64,000 nt of DNA from Pelecanus crispus (GCF_030463565.1 NC_134643.1:41578221-41642220); one strand, 5' to 3'. Numbered from the stretch's first letter, positions 51,401-63,925 are shown. Numbers and translations: made by a program. The notes: a model not told the origin generated them from the sequence alone.

Positions 51401-54400
51401 ATTTCAAATGAAGGCATGCAGCTGTAATGCCTGATGTTTGCATGATTTCAGGTTGACAAGGAAAGAAGCGTTTATTCTAACTTTCACTTGTTAATAATTT
51501 GCTGCTAGGAAAGAGCCAATGAAGCAACGACCAGATCTGAAAGAGAACTTCAGTTTCCAACTAAACTGATCTTTGGATTTGAAACTTCAAAGCCTATTAT
51601 TAGAACTGGGCTCAATTATCAATATTTGGATATAAAACCTAGCTTAAACATTAATTTTGACAAATGTTTGGAGGTCTTGGGCTGGGGCTGGGAGGAAGAG
51701 AGTGATCATATCTGAAGTTCTATGCAGAGCTACTCTCCTTTTTAATAAATGCATACATCTGTTCTTATAATGACTACATCTTCTCCAGGCATTGACAGTA
51801 CTCCTTTTGCAAACTGGAGGGAAAGCCAAGTATGGCTTAAATCCATCAAAACTATGTTACTGTTCCAACTGCTACAACTGCCTTCCCCCCAGATATTGTT
51901 ATATTCTTTCACCATATTTCCTCCCTCGCAGTAAACACATGGATCTTCTCCTTCTAGTCCTTCTACAAACCCTCTCATTTAAGCTGACTCAGAACTGCAC
52001 TGAATTTCAAATCTTTTTTCCTGGATCACAAGACTTGAATGTCTTTACTAGCATCTAACACCACCATGAAATCTGTGTGTTCATGTGAGTGATATCTTGC
52101 ACCTGCAGTAATTTCACTGATGGCTTCTCATGTGTCCTTTGAGGGTTTGCCTGAGGCCAAAAAGATGTTAAAATGTGGCCAGAACAGCCTCTTTGTATAC
52201 ATCTTATTTCCAGATTGGGTTCTGGCATCCTCTGCTTAACCAGACTGTTCCCTTGCTTTAAAACAGTATTTGCTTCTGTGGGACTACACAGGGAAGAAAT
52301 TAGTGTTCAGGCAAGACCTGGCTAAGGAGCTATTTAGAAAAGTATACAACCAGATTTGGACATTTGCTAAAATCTGCTTTGTGCTAGGTACAGATTGGCA
52401 AACTTCGTATGACCAGCATTCTAAAAATGCAGCTATTTTGTACTCGTTTTCCACTTTTTTTTCATATTTTTCCTTGTATTACATGGAGTCCAAATTTCCA
52501 TATAAGGAGACAGATAAATCTTGAAATCAATTAATTGAGATCTCTGCTGCCCACCTATAAATTTTTAGGTATGCTTTCTTGTTGCCTGTCACCAAACATT
52601 TTTGCCTTTTTATTATAACTGCCACAAGCTTTTCAAAAGGCTGTAGTTATAGGAAATTACACTTTGAGTATGCTTCCATGTAGCCTACAATATGTAAGGT
52701 TTCTTCCCAGCAGATCCTGCAAAATGAATGTGGGGTTTTTTATTAAAGGACTATAAAACCCCAAAGGTCTTGCATTTAATGTGTTTGTTTTTCAATATGC
52801 CTTAGATCTTTGAAAACCTCTGAGTCAACATGTCTACCACCAGAATGAGCCTGGGTGGGAACATATAACCTCATAACAGAGCCAAAGGGTAGCTGATGTG
52901 CTGCTCTGACCCAGAGGCATAGCCTGACCCCAAAGGTATGATAATTTTCACCCATAGCAACCATGCAGGCTGCTGAGGTCCTAAGGGTACTGCACTGCAC
53001 AGCTAAAATAGAGGCATCCCAGGAAGAGGAAGCAGCAGTGTATTTCATGTATACACAGTAATTTCATAACAGACATCACAGGGGCAATTCTGGCTAATAA
53101 AGACAAGGTAAAACTTTGCCTTTTTGGAAAGATACAGAACTTCTGATTATGCCAGCACCAAAGACAACCTTGGGTTAAAACATCTTTTTGGAAAGAAGAG
53201 TGGAACATTATATTTTTCTTACCTGTTTATAAACGTATCTGCCTTCAAACAAGGTGCAGAGGCCTTTTGGTGCATCCGTTATACCACACTGACAGATTTT
53301 ACTGTTACCAAAAGGAGTATTAAAATTTTTTCCCCAGTCTGCAGGTCCTTTCAGCAAACCACAGCACTCATTCTGCAAGAAAGGAGGAAATGGAGAGATG
53401 AGGAAAAAAGTGGTGATTTGCAGTTCAAGGAGAGTAGGCGAGGGAGCTGAGAGGAACAACGAAGGAGAAATTTCCTTTCATCTTTTCCCACGTGGAATTT
53501 GTTCCCAATAGGTATGCCTCAAACACCCTTTGCATTTTCATACCAGTTATAAGAATGTAAGTGCACGAGGTTAAAAAAAGAAAAAAAAAAAGGAAAAAAG
53601 TGCACATTTTCAGTATACAGTGCTCAAAAAACATTAACGTACTATAAAGCTAGTAATTGTCAGTTCCAGAATGGAACTGGAACATGGAACAATGCTGGGT
53701 ATAGTATTTTTTGAGAATCAAGTCTTCTTTCTGCAGGTTATACTTGCAGAAGGTACGTAACAGCTCTAGTAACATCCACATTTCACATCTTGAAAGCCAG
53801 GCTGAAAATGTAAAATTCAGGTACATAAAACTCTGAAATCTAGAAAAATAACCACCTTGAATGATGCTTAGCCCTTTAAATTAGAAATGGACTGAGGAGG
53901 CCAGGGCTCCATTTGGGGTTTGTGAAACCTAAACCAGGTGCATTTTCACTTCATGTTCCACTTTATTCAAGCCACTAAAGCTCAGGGGTGCAGACTTGGG
54001 TTTGAGGTCCTCCCTCTTTTAAAAAGCAGCTGGAAATGTTCACATAATTTTGTATAAAAGCAAAAGCCATGGGACATAATAAAGCAATCCTGGTCTATTT
54101 AAAAATTAATACAGTAATTATGGGATTTTTCATTTTGCTCACCCTTCAATCATCTCTCCAGGGAGCTGCTTATTATATCAGAAGAAATTAGCTGGCTCAG
54201 AAGCAGAGAACAGGGCTGGAGGTGGAATGAGGAAGGAGAAGTGGAAGTAATATAAGCCACCCAAATATTGTTTCTTGCTTCCTTTTCTTTCACACCAGCT
54301 GCCTTTAAAAATACAGGAATTCTTTAAGTCTACCCATCAAAGTCATCACCCATTAGGGACTAATAAAGAAAATAACAGCAGGCACTCTGTCAATGTATAG

Positions 54401-57400
54401 CCACAGGTATTAGTGGGAGGGCCAGGGGTCTACACCATCAGTGATATCAGTGAGATTCAAGGGTATTCTCTGTGTAATACGCAAGAGCAAACTGTGTTCA
54501 CCTTCTGCGGTCCTGCAGGTGGGGGAAGCCAGGATAGGTACAAGCACAGTGAAGGCAAACCTCCCTTTTATCATATTTTCTTTCCCCTTCTTGCACAGCA
54601 AATTATGGCATTTAATGACTTCAGAACAATAGGATATTCCAAATGAAATACACTCCTGAAGTTTTCCTTATCCCTGGGGTAACCTTGCCTTAAGAGTACT
54701 GGATAGTCCTTAGCTGGGATACAGTGAAGGAGCAATGTCGGTTCAGAAAGGAAAGCTGTAACAAAGCAGCAGGCAGCCTTCTCATGAAAGAGCTTAGCTA
54801 ACTGTCAGTCTCACTTGCGTGCTGTGTGTCCTTGCTCTGTTGCTCCTATAAACACTATTGCACAAAGAAATCATCACAGAAAGCCCATGTCATATCAAGA
54901 GAGCAGAAGCCCCTTGCGTAGTGTTTTAACTTGCATTTAAATCAGACCCTTCCTCATCCCCAGGGAGTGAAATGCAAATCTATGGCAGAGTAGCCATAAA
55001 ATGAAGCACAGACAAATTCTAGAGATGGAACAGAGAACAACAACCCCCACCCTTTGTTGCATTTTAATTACCATTCTCTCAAACTCCTGGAACTTCTCTT
55101 GAAATGCTTTAGATGCTTCTGTAGAGCTTTGCAATTTATTCACACTCTCCAGGAGAGTCTTGTTAAGGGATGTTTCAATCTGCAAGTCCAAATATTTTAT
55201 TAGTTTTCAGGGTAGAAACAAAACTCTGGGAAGACTTCAATGAAAATGCAAAATAATACTGTACCTGAGATCTGTACACCGCTCCTAAAATACCTCCTGT
55301 GACCTGAAGGATCAGGATGAGAAGCAGTCCAATAAAAAACTAGGAAGAAAACAAAAAGGGGGGAGAAAACTATATTACTTTTGACCAAGATGATATAATT
55401 TCTTCTAAGTGAATGTTAAGCTTTCATGTGCTTGAATAACCATGTAGGTAGAATGAACTGAAGTTCCAGTCAGAGCTGCTCTAGTTACTCCTTTTTTGGC
55501 GATGAGAAAAAGGCGCGCTTGAGACAGAGTGTGCTCAGCTGGTGATCAAAACAAGGTGCACGCCAGAGTAATGGCATGATGGGCAGTGTGTAGGTGAGAG
55601 AGGTTGGGCAGGAGGACAGGGAGGATGTTCTAGGAGGACCAGCAAAGGAAATTTATGAAATTAAATGGGATAGGTAGTGGGGGAGGACCGGTGGAGGGAA
55701 CTTCAGTGATGGTTGGATGAAAAAAAGCTAATGACATGCTTGCGGCTCGCTGGAGCCTGTCTTCTTGTTGTCGAGACCACCCATCATTTTTTCTGTACTA
55801 GAATTCAGAAGGGGCTCAAGCACAAGGTAAGCAATGAAAACACATGATCATAATCAAGTATTTGGTTAAACAAAAAGTCCCCCATCCTCATTGGATGCTA
55901 CTTGCAAGGACCTTATCCATCAAATGTAGCTGTGGCCTGTTAAAGGCAGCCAAATGTTTTTCTTTCCTACCAACAGCAGCATGCACCGGCTCTCCTTTAT
56001 GGCACCACAGCACCCCAGAAACCCAAGGACCATAATGATGGAGCCCACGGCTATCAGCAGATCAACTCCTGCGAACAGGCTGTTGTCTATCTCCAGCTCC
56101 TGAAAAGAGAGGGGAAAAAATCTTTCAGCTACAAGAAGATCCTCCTAAATACATCTGTATCCCCCAAAACAAGAGTATTACTTCATAACTGATAAATATA
56201 TTGATTAGCAACCATAGAGAAATTCTGATCCATAAATAAACAAACCTCTAGTGCCCTCTTAATCGTTTTGTTGGGGAGCTTGGTAGACCCTGGCTTTTCA
56301 GTCTTTGTCTCTGCACAAGATGAACGTCAACTTTACAGAGTAAATAAAGATCTCTTGTCTTTAAAGTGGCTTTCAGTTAGTTTTCAGTTGATGAATCTTT
56401 GCTTTTTACTGGAAGTAGTGAAATTGATTATCTCGAAATATCTCCTACATTAACCAAATGTTAAAGAAACAAAACCTTGGTTTGTCATTAGAAGGCCAGG
56501 AACATACTCTGTAGCTGTTCCTGAGAGAACACTTCTCAGAGCAATGAAATACTAGAGAAATAGTTAGATGTAATTTCCAAAGCAGCTTTCTTTTTCTTTT
56601 GTTTAGGCATGATCTCTAATATTACCCTCAGAGATGAGGACTGTATTTTGATGTGTGGGACATTCAGCTAAACAATTCATATACCTCAATATTATTAAAT
56701 ATCAAATTATTCAGTTCCCACGGGACTGACTAAGGCCAAAGGCCAAAATAGAGAAAAATATTCAAAGAATATCTCCCAGTGTGGCTGGTGCCAAGATTAG
56801 CAAAAATGTCTGGAAGTTGTCACATTTATCTTCTGATGGAAATTGCAAAGGTATATAGACAAGTATAATTTGAAGAATGTGTTGTTCTTTCCTCTTCCAA
56901 GTTGGACTTAACTTCCTGTTATTTATTCTTAGAAAGCTCTATTCATCTACAGCCAAATCCTTATGGTCTGTTCAATTATTACTCAGGCAAAACATACATT
57001 GGTTTTGAATGGGAATTCTGCCTGCCTAGAGGCAAAAATGTGAGAAAATGCTTTCAATTTTGGTCCCTACTCTTACTTCACAGTTTTTGGGGAGTACTTC
57101 AGGAAACCAGTTTGGGAGACACTTAAGCATGCTTTTCTGAATAGGAAATCTCTCAAAAAATAAGAAAGGATAATAGTGATTATGGTTTTCCAAGCTCCAT
57201 TGTACCATCTGAGACATCATACTAGAGATGGTCAGCTAGCATATATGGCAATTTTAGCATCTTGTAAAATGTTGAGTGAGGAGTGAAAGTTGTCATTCTT
57301 CCTCTTCCACAGCAGAGAATGGCAGAGCTCTCCACCATGACTTAATTTACTGCATGGTACAGCATCATTATGGACTGAGTTCTGTTGCATCCATCCTCTG

Positions 57401-60400
57401 CCAGACACGAGACATCTGGGACTGGCTAAGGGTAACAGTGTCATCAGCCAAATGGCAGGAAATATATAAATCTATCTTCTTATCTCCACCATCTTTTTAT
57501 TTCCAGATGGGAAAATACTGCCTTAAAAATTATTGTTCTTCACTGACGGACTGCGGTAGAGCAGCAGAGGAGTGATCTGAAGATTTGCAACTTAATCTTT
57601 ACTAAAGGCTCAATCTGAAAGCTGAAAAAAAATGCTTCCATGTCACACCTGGCCATTTTTTCACTTCTATGGCCACAAAGCCTTTTTGGAAATAGAAGTA
57701 TGCAAATTAAATTTTCAAATACATTTACATTTCTATGGCCCAAATTCACAAGAAGAAATATACGTCTTAAACCTTAGAGTCAGATTGTTCTTCCTGTTAG
57801 TATAACAAAGCACCAACATACAAAGATTGCACGGTGCCTTTCAGAGAAGCATCTACGAGCTGTGAAATCAGCTTCACTCAAAGGTGGTGGCAAGCGTGCT
57901 GTGAGTCAGAGGCCAGGGCCACTGGGAGTACACTTGGCAAAAGGTTGGCAGGGCCCAAAGGGCCAAAGGGCCTTTGCACCAACAGGACCAGCCTCTGTTG
58001 CATGTCTGCAAGATCAAGGGCTCCTCAAAACTGTATTTTCCCTAGCTTTGCAGAAAAGGAAAGTCATAAAGTCTGAAGTAATTTTATAACCCAGATAAAA
58101 TCCAGGAGGGGAAATCAGGGACTTTCTTTTCCCCTCCAGGAGGGCTGTTAGGACATTTTAATCCTAAGTAAAGATTTTTGGGTGTCTCAAACTCTTTCTA
58201 TATAAATATGAGGGGAAAAAAGAGAAGGTGTTTTTAAGGAGCCACTGAAAATAGAAGGGAAAAATCCTTGCTCCCTTTCAAAGTTGCAGTTACTGGGGAA
58301 ATAAGAATTGTGTTATTGAAGATAGTGAGAAAGGTAAAAGTATTGCCTACAAACATATGGAAGTAACCCTAGGAGTATATATGACTATACTGTTCTAAAA
58401 GGGAAAGACATTGAAAAGTTTAGGAACTGCATGGCTCCTCATTGTCCTGTCTAACACTGAAATCAGTGACAAAACCTTCATTAGTTTTTATTAGAGGAGA
58501 GAGACACATGTTGTCCAACAGAAATCAGTGTGCGTCTGCAAGAACCTACATTAATAACACTAGAAGACACTTCTTCTAGTCACAAGTCAGTGCTTACGTC
58601 AATCACTTTAGTTGACTGCCTGCATCATCTTGTTTAATCTTAAACATCACAAAATGCTTCAATCTTTGCCCACACAAACCAACTCAGCAAAAATATAACT
58701 CATTTGTGGAAATGAAGATGGGAAATGAATGTGTATGCGGTAGCTTCCACATTTTACATGGTTCTGGTATGACTGCATGTATTTACCTGCTGAGCTTCTT
58801 TGCTAACACGTATCCATACAGAGACTCCCAAAATAGCAGAACCACACAACTGCAGGAGAAAATAAAGAATATTTAGAAAGATCAGCAATTTTAGATTAAT
58901 GTTCAGCATCCAAATTGCACCAGATGCTGGCCAAAATTCTGAAATCATTTATTTGGCAAAGTGAAAGAAACATGAATTGCTGGAGCATAGAATATAGATT
59001 CATATCCAGGAAACTTCACAAGGGTAGTTAAATCTTCAGTTATGCACCAAATCCCTGATGTTTCTACCTCAGAGGACGCAGCATTTCCTTGATGATTTAT
59101 ACATGTGGTTGGGAAGCACACAGAAATTCTGTCAGATGAGAGAGGAATATAAATTGCTATTGTATGTATATAACACGGCTGTAAAGAACATTGTTTCTTG
59201 TATAATGGGAACACATGAGATTTGATAAGGGATGTTTGTATAAATGTTGTTTCTAGAATTATTCAGGACACATATCTAGAGACATATTTTCTATGATAAA
59301 ACTGTCAGGAAAAGTTCTAAATAAAGTCTTTCTGCTGTTTCTATTGCAACAATATCTGGCCATCTCCAATCCTTAGAATATTCCTCCTATAAATTGCCTA
59401 TAGTTATTATCTCCATTACATTTTTATGGAAAACAACCATACTCAATCATGTACGCATGGGTTAGACTGGGATGACTTGCTTTAAGATGCTGAAGTCAGG
59501 GCAGATGAATCCCAGGTCCAGACACACTCTCTAACCATTAGTTGTGCTCCTGTTTCATTGATCATTGAGGTACCATTCCATTATGCACCAGTCATTCTAT
59601 TCCTAACCTTGTCCATGATGATTCTTACACAGAATTTCTCTTTATTAGGTGTTGGAGACACATAATTAAGAGGCTAATCAGGTGTAAGGATTGTGCCTAC
59701 TGAAAAGACTAGTAGGAAAGAGAGATCACCGAGGACCAGAGACTAGTCAGATTTAGAATTATCGTCCTGTATGTCATTAATACTCAAGTCATAAATGGCC
59801 CTGAAATGTTGCTATGAGCTTCCCATGAAGACTGGGATTATTCCTAACCTTTTAAAATTAAAAAAGCTATTCTTATATGTTTTAGATAATTTTTCCTAAA
59901 AAAAATACTTTCCCTGCAAAATGTTTCATATAATATTCAGCATCAAAGACCATAACGACTTTAGCAGATTATTTAATATGGAACAGAGCCAGCACTCAGA
60001 CATGAGTACCACACATTTTCCTGCTCTACGTAAAGCTCCTATAAGTACATTTTAAACATGAAAAGGAAAGTTGTACAATCGATGACAGCTATATCATGTT
60101 ATCAAATTTAACTAGAACTCCCCACTGAAACCTTCTGAATCCCACTGAGTCTGCCTAGAAACTGATGGTATCATATGACTCTATATTTGGGTCTTGTTCA
60201 GCAGCACTATGTGAGCCATGTGGCTATGCACCAGACAACATGGGCTCGCTAATGTGAAAATTTCCACTGAAGTAGCTATTGCTACAAATCCAAACAGAAT
60301 TTGGCCCACTGCCTCATTTGTTACATAGGACCTCCCATGAAAATACAGCACAGTAGTAGAAGTAAATAGAGCTGAATATAGAGGAACTTACCAATCAGAT

Positions 60401-63400
60401 GGGAATGCTACGGTATTTATTTCCCCCATTCAAAAAAGAAACATAATTTATAAATCAAAATTTTTAGTAAGGTGTATATATTTTAATTATAAAAATAGAA
60501 TTGGTTTAGGCTGATAAAAATGCTCCATTTCAGTAAAATCTTAATGTTTTGTTTCTGTTTATTTTCATACTATACAAAGTGTACAAGAGCACACAAAGAA
60601 AAGTTTTGAAATAACAAATCAATATAGTCTGTTCCCAACAAGTCCAAGTCAAACATTTCATGTTTGCTGGAATACTCCATCCTAATTATTAAGTTTTCTT
60701 AAAATAAAGTTTCTACTAAAGAAACTTTCATTTCAGGAAATTTAATTTTTAATGAACCAGTATTTTCCAATGGAATAAAAAGAGCTTCTTTGAAAAAGTC
60801 CTCACCCATTTTCCCAAAACTAGATGGTTATTGTAGTTTTGCCTCAACCCTTGACCAAGAATCGGCAACCTCATCACAGTCTCATAAACTGACCAGGAAC
60901 AGGACTGTTGTCCTTCGAATTCAATCAGTCCTTCTCTTCTCAAGCCCTTAAGTCTTGGTGTGATGAAGAAATACAGCCTAGTTAAATTAATATCACCTGA
61001 GCAGAGCCCGCTGTGACTGTGGACCAGCAGTCTATCAAGACTCTGCACTTCTCAGACATGGGAATACCAAACCTATAGGGAATGCCCTCCACTGGCACAC
61101 ACTTTTTAAGCAACAAGTTTAAGTGTATCAGGAGGAGCTCCTGTTCAGGAAAACATTTGACTGGAATACTTCCTTGAGATACCTGAAATTAACAGTGCTA
61201 GGAAGGTCCTACAGAGAATGCGGTCTATGGTTCAGCATACCTGCTAAGTTTGTGTTGCTACATTCAGGGATCACGATGTTCAGACGTAAGGTATGGTGAA
61301 AGGGCTGCTTTGGCTGTAGATGGGACTGCAAGTCTGGTATCAACAACTCATCAAAGATTGCTCTGTCACTAATTGGTTGCCTCAAACTAGGATCAGACAT
61401 CAATACTCAGTGCAAAAAAGTGGTAATTCTACAATTTTGGATGATGTGAAGTAGCAGAAGCCGACAGAATGAGGGCAGCAGGTAGGACTGGATGTCCTGC
61501 AAACTCTGAAGAAGGGAAAGAGGAAAAATCTGACCTACATGTCAGGTTTAATGCACAAAACTGACTTAAGGATTAACTTAAGGACTATTAAAAGCTCCAT
61601 ATAGGCACCCAGCTCCAAAGCACAGGTCTTCAAAAGCCCATGCTCAACTTTCTTTCACCAAACTGGGAGGAAGCAAAACTCTGGACACACTGGAGCCCAT
61701 GGGGCTCGTGGGGCTGTAGATTCCCAGGGGGCACACGTCATAATGAAGCCAGAGCCACTTTGCAGAGCTAGCTTAGACTATTCCAAGCCTTACACACTTA
61801 GTGCTATGCTGTAAGAGCTGCTTGGAAAAAGGCATCAGAAGGCTGGAAAGCCCATTCCCGAGTCCCCTAAGAGGGGACACTCCCAGAGACGTTGCAAAGG
61901 GCTTAAAATGAAAGGACGCCACGTAACATGCAGCCATTGCTCTTATCTAGTTAAGGTTAAAGTCACCTTCATTTTCCACTATCAGTTCCATTTTCCACTT
62001 GCCAATGGCCTTCTGCACCTGGGAGCACCTAATACACCTAATCGCTGTAAAGACGTCACTGTTCCCTGTACTTTACTACAGCAATTTAATGATTTCCAGG
62101 AATTAGAGACAGGAATGTGAATCAAAGAATTCAGCTTCACTGTACTCTGTCGGCCCATATTCCTGTTTGCACCACGTCTGTTCTTCCCTATCTTGGTAGT
62201 GCTAAACGCCTTCCTTTAAAATAAGTAACTACAGCTGCATTCCTGTCCTCCTCTGTCCTGTCCAGGCAGTCACATGCACAGCAAATGCTCGCAGCATATT
62301 CTTCCTCAGACTAGAGTACAGATTTTCCTACCTTTGGCATAAAGACAGGTTTGGGAAGTTTGTTCCACACCTGCTTGTTTCCTGAGCCTTCAAGACTTCC
62401 CCAGGATCTCATCCTGTGTTTTTTCCTAGGAAACCCATGCAGTCACTGGAGGCTTAGGTATGAGGCATTATTCACACGTTCGTTCCAGACGCAGTCTGGA
62501 GCTTTTCTAATGCTAGTCTGAGACATTTGCCTGTGTTTTAGCTTACAGTAAATACAGATGAATGTGAACAGGAAAAGCTTCCTGAGAGGCAGGAATTCCA
62601 AGTCAGAAACTTATGGACTTTAAGTACTGTTGCAGAAAAACTTCAACACAGATGTCAAATATCTTCAATCTGCCTTGATGGAGGTCGAGGAAGAAGAGGG
62701 GGGAGGCAGTCCAAACCATCATCCGCCTGTTAGGAATTTCTTTGTGAGGTCCACAAGTGATCAAAGAATTTTGCTAATTCTTCTCATTTTGGCTAGCCAC
62801 AAATTTTCCAAGGCTACTGTTCATGGTCCCTTTTGAATGGTATCACCTTTTCACTTGAAAAAGATCCCTTGAGGCAAAGCCCATAATGTGGCTAGTAGTT
62901 CCGCTTCTGTTTTCAGTGAACCTCTGGTGAACCTGACAAATCTCTGTCAGGAAAGCTGACAGTGAGGTTGAACCCTGAGAGAAATGTTCTTTAACTCAAA
63001 ACTTTCCAGAGCTTCCAGGGCCTGAAATTCTTGCCAGCCAGCTGAGATATGATAAATAGACAAATATGGTTCAAACAACACCCAGAAATCTGCCTGCTGC
63101 CCTGTGCTTTGTCCGCCTTGCTACAGCTATTGGCAGTACTGCCAGCCCATGCCATTTTACAAACCTTTACTGTCTACCATCAGAAACTAATTATGACACT
63201 GAACGTAAAGCAAAGAACGATAAAGAAGGATATGAAAACAATTTATCAGTTAGGAGGCTAAAAATACAAGTAAATTTTCTGTATTTTCTGTTGCAACTAC
63301 ATTTTCAGGATTATGCTGTTTGGATGCAAGCAGCAGACTATAAATGCAAGAGAAAATGCATTGTAAGTGGAGAGTCTGTTAACTTCTGACTGAAATGAGT

Positions 63401-63723
63401 GACATCCCTTGACATGAGGGGCACAATATGGGCAGGGAGACAGACTCACGGCTGGTCTACTTTTCAATGCGGAGGGAAAGCTGTTTTGAAGGAAGAAGAC
63501 AAAGGGAAGGGCAGAAGTTAAACGTATTCTCCCCTCCCTGATTTAGAATCGTACTCTGGTTCCACTTATGCTCTGTTTTCTTTACAATTCCTTCAACTAC
63601 AGCATTCAGATAATGCTGAACACATTTCATGCATCACTAATAACAATTTAAACACCAGCTTACCCAAAATAAGAAGTTGAAGACGAACATAGAGTACTTC
63701 ATGCAGCCGCTTACTCCTGCCAT
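48420..63723 (-). CDS. TSPAN8: Tetraspanin-8, complete coding region in eight exons
   Basis: The gene encodes a four-pass plasma-membrane scaffold that organises integrins, cadherins and other partners into tetraspanin-enriched microdomains, mainly in gut and other epithelia (family knowledge). The spliced product is 240 residues, close to the 237 I recall for the human protein. Membrane segments lie near residues 10-33, 48-75, 81-105 and 208-234. The large extracellular loop (about 106-207) carries ECCG (147-150), PADW (155-158) and cysteines 148, 149, 172, 174, 184 and 197, enough for three disulfides. An N-glycosylation sequon NKT is at 115-117. Possible palmitoylation cysteines are 7, 71, 72, 80 and 235. 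The opening [20 protein letters not shown] is TSPAN8-specific rather than a generic tetraspanin start. All seven introns are GT-AG and every junction is phase 0. Exon spans: 63664-63723, 58787-58849, 55971-56099, 55265-55339, 55072-55179, 53223-53372, 51059-51142, 48420-48473. There is no internal stop or frameshift, so the gene looks functional. Confidence 0.96.
48474..51058 (-). other. TSPAN8: TSPAN8 intron 7
   Basis: The intron is 2.6 kb with GT-AG ends. It holds a short alternating-purine/pyrimidine TATATG/TACATA tract near 48950-48998 that could fold into a small hairpin. I see nothing else of note. Confidence 0.85.
51059..51142 (-). CDS. TSPAN8: TSPAN8 coding exon 7 (residues 196-223)
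   Basis: The exon encodes the last loop cysteine (C197) and most of membrane segment 4. It reads [12 protein letters not shown] then [16 protein letters not shown]. The acceptor is TTATTTTTCAG and the donor is GAG|GTACCA. It splices in phase 0 to the terminal exon. Confidence 0.94.
51143..53222 (-). other. TSPAN8: TSPAN8 intron 6
   Basis: The intron is 2.1 kb with GT-AG ends. No recognisable repeat or gene is present. Confidence 0.85.
53223..53372 (-). CDS. TSPAN8: TSPAN8 coding exon 6 (residues 146-195)
   Basis: The exon encodes the variable, disulfide-bonded part of the large extracellular loop. It has ECCG at its start, PADW after it, then cysteines in KIC-QC and GLC. The acceptor is CCTTTCTTGCAG after a pyrimidine-rich run and the donor is CAG|GTAAGA. 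This is the partner-binding region and the most species-variable part of tetraspanins. Confidence 0.96.
53373..55071 (-). other. TSPAN8: TSPAN8 intron 5
   Basis: The intron is 1.7 kb with GT-AG ends. It includes an A-rich run near 53574-53598. No recognisable gene or mobile element is present. Confidence 0.85.
55072..55179 (-). CDS. TSPAN8: TSPAN8 coding exon 5 (residues 110-145)
   Basis: The exon encodes the first helical part of the large extracellular loop. It begins [16 protein letters not shown] and includes the N-glycosylation sequon NKT at 115-117. The acceptor is GGACTTGCAG and the donor is ATG|GTAATT. The rest of the exon is rich in E, K and Q, as expected for helices A and B of the loop. 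Confidence 0.95.
55265..55339 (-). CDS. TSPAN8: TSPAN8 coding exon 4 (residues 85-109)
   Basis: The exon encodes membrane segment 3, reading [19 protein letters not shown] then AVYRSQ. The acceptor is CTTCCTAG and the donor is CAG|GTACAG. The following intron is only 85 bases (55180-55264), against 631 bases or more for every other intron in the gene. Confidence 0.95.
55340..55970 (-). other. TSPAN8: TSPAN8 intron 3
   Basis: The intron is 631 bases with GT-AG ends. It contains a purine-rich plus-strand patch near 55590-55700 and nothing else of note. Confidence 0.85.
55971..56099 (-). CDS. TSPAN8: TSPAN8 coding exon 3 (residues 42-84)
   Basis: The exon encodes the end of the small loop, membrane segment 2 and the short inner loop. 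It contains the conserved [18 protein letters not shown] stretch found at the end of segment 2 in this subfamily. The acceptor is CTCTTTTCAG and the donor is TTG|GTAGGA. The 43 codons are intact. No long open frame marks this exon because its frame is closed in the flanking introns; it was found by reading the minus strand directly. Confidence 0.95.
56100..58786 (-). other. TSPAN8: TSPAN8 intron 2
   Basis: The intron is 2.7 kb with GT-AG ends. Only short chance frames are present, and I see no recognisable mobile element. Confidence 0.85.
58787..58849 (-). CDS. TSPAN8: TSPAN8 coding exon 2 (residues 21-41)
   Basis: The exon completes membrane segment 1 and enters the small extracellular loop. 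It reads LCGSAILG then [11 protein letters not shown]. The acceptor is TTCTCCTGCAG and the donor is CAG|GTAAAT. It joins exon 1 in frame (W|L), as in other TSPAN8 proteins. Confidence 0.95.
58850..63663 (-). other. TSPAN8: TSPAN8 intron 1
   Basis: The intron is 4.8 kb with GT-AG ends and A+T-rich unique-looking sequence. I see no recognisable repeat, RNA gene or additional tetraspanin exon. The first intron is often where enhancers lie, but nothing stands out by eye. Confidence 0.85.
63664..63723 (-). CDS. TSPAN8: TSPAN8 coding exon 1 (residues 1-20)
   Basis: The exon encodes the cytoplasmic N-terminus and the first half of membrane segment 1. The start was chosen because ATG at 63723-63721 has A at -3 and G at +4, matches the known family start MAGVS, and is preceded by an in-frame TAG 16 codons upstream (63771-63769). 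The donor is TGG|GTAAGC just below 63664. A possible 3' splice acceptor (TTCTTCTGCAG) ends at 63752 in the 5' leader, so an extra upstream non-coding exon is possible. Confidence 0.96.
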
Positions 63724-63885
63724 CTTCAACAAGCTGAGACAAAAACGAGCACTGCAGAAGAAGCTTTCCTAAGAGTTTGACCTCAATATAAAAGTTGTTC
63801 CTGAGTCTTCAGAAAACCTCTCAAACCACGTCAAATACACCGTGCTCTGCTACCAAAAGCAAAAATTGTGAGCAAGGCATCGACA

Positions 63886-63925
63886 ATTATTTAAATAGCT
63901 CCTATACCACAGGTAAATATTAACC
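63886..63925 (-). promoter_or_regulatory. TSPAN8: Candidate TSPAN8 proximal promoter motifs: TATA-like and HNF1/FOX-like
   Basis: TATTTAAATA (63888-63897) is a TATA-like palindrome about 165 bases upstream of the start codon. Some 15 bases further upstream on the minus strand is GTTAATATTTACC (63924-63912). It matches 10 of 12 defined positions of the HNF1 palindrome and contains a forkhead-type TATTTAC. HNF1 and FOXA control gut epithelial genes, which fits TSPAN8. A possible 5' non-coding exon would place the true promoter outside this window. Confidence 0.3.

Noticed and set aside
58754..58948. 64-codon frame around TSPAN8 exon 2 taken as a free-standing gene
   Set aside because: Only the 63 bases between clear splice sites match tetraspanin. 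The rest is intron read-through. The same applies to the longer frames around exons 5 and 6.
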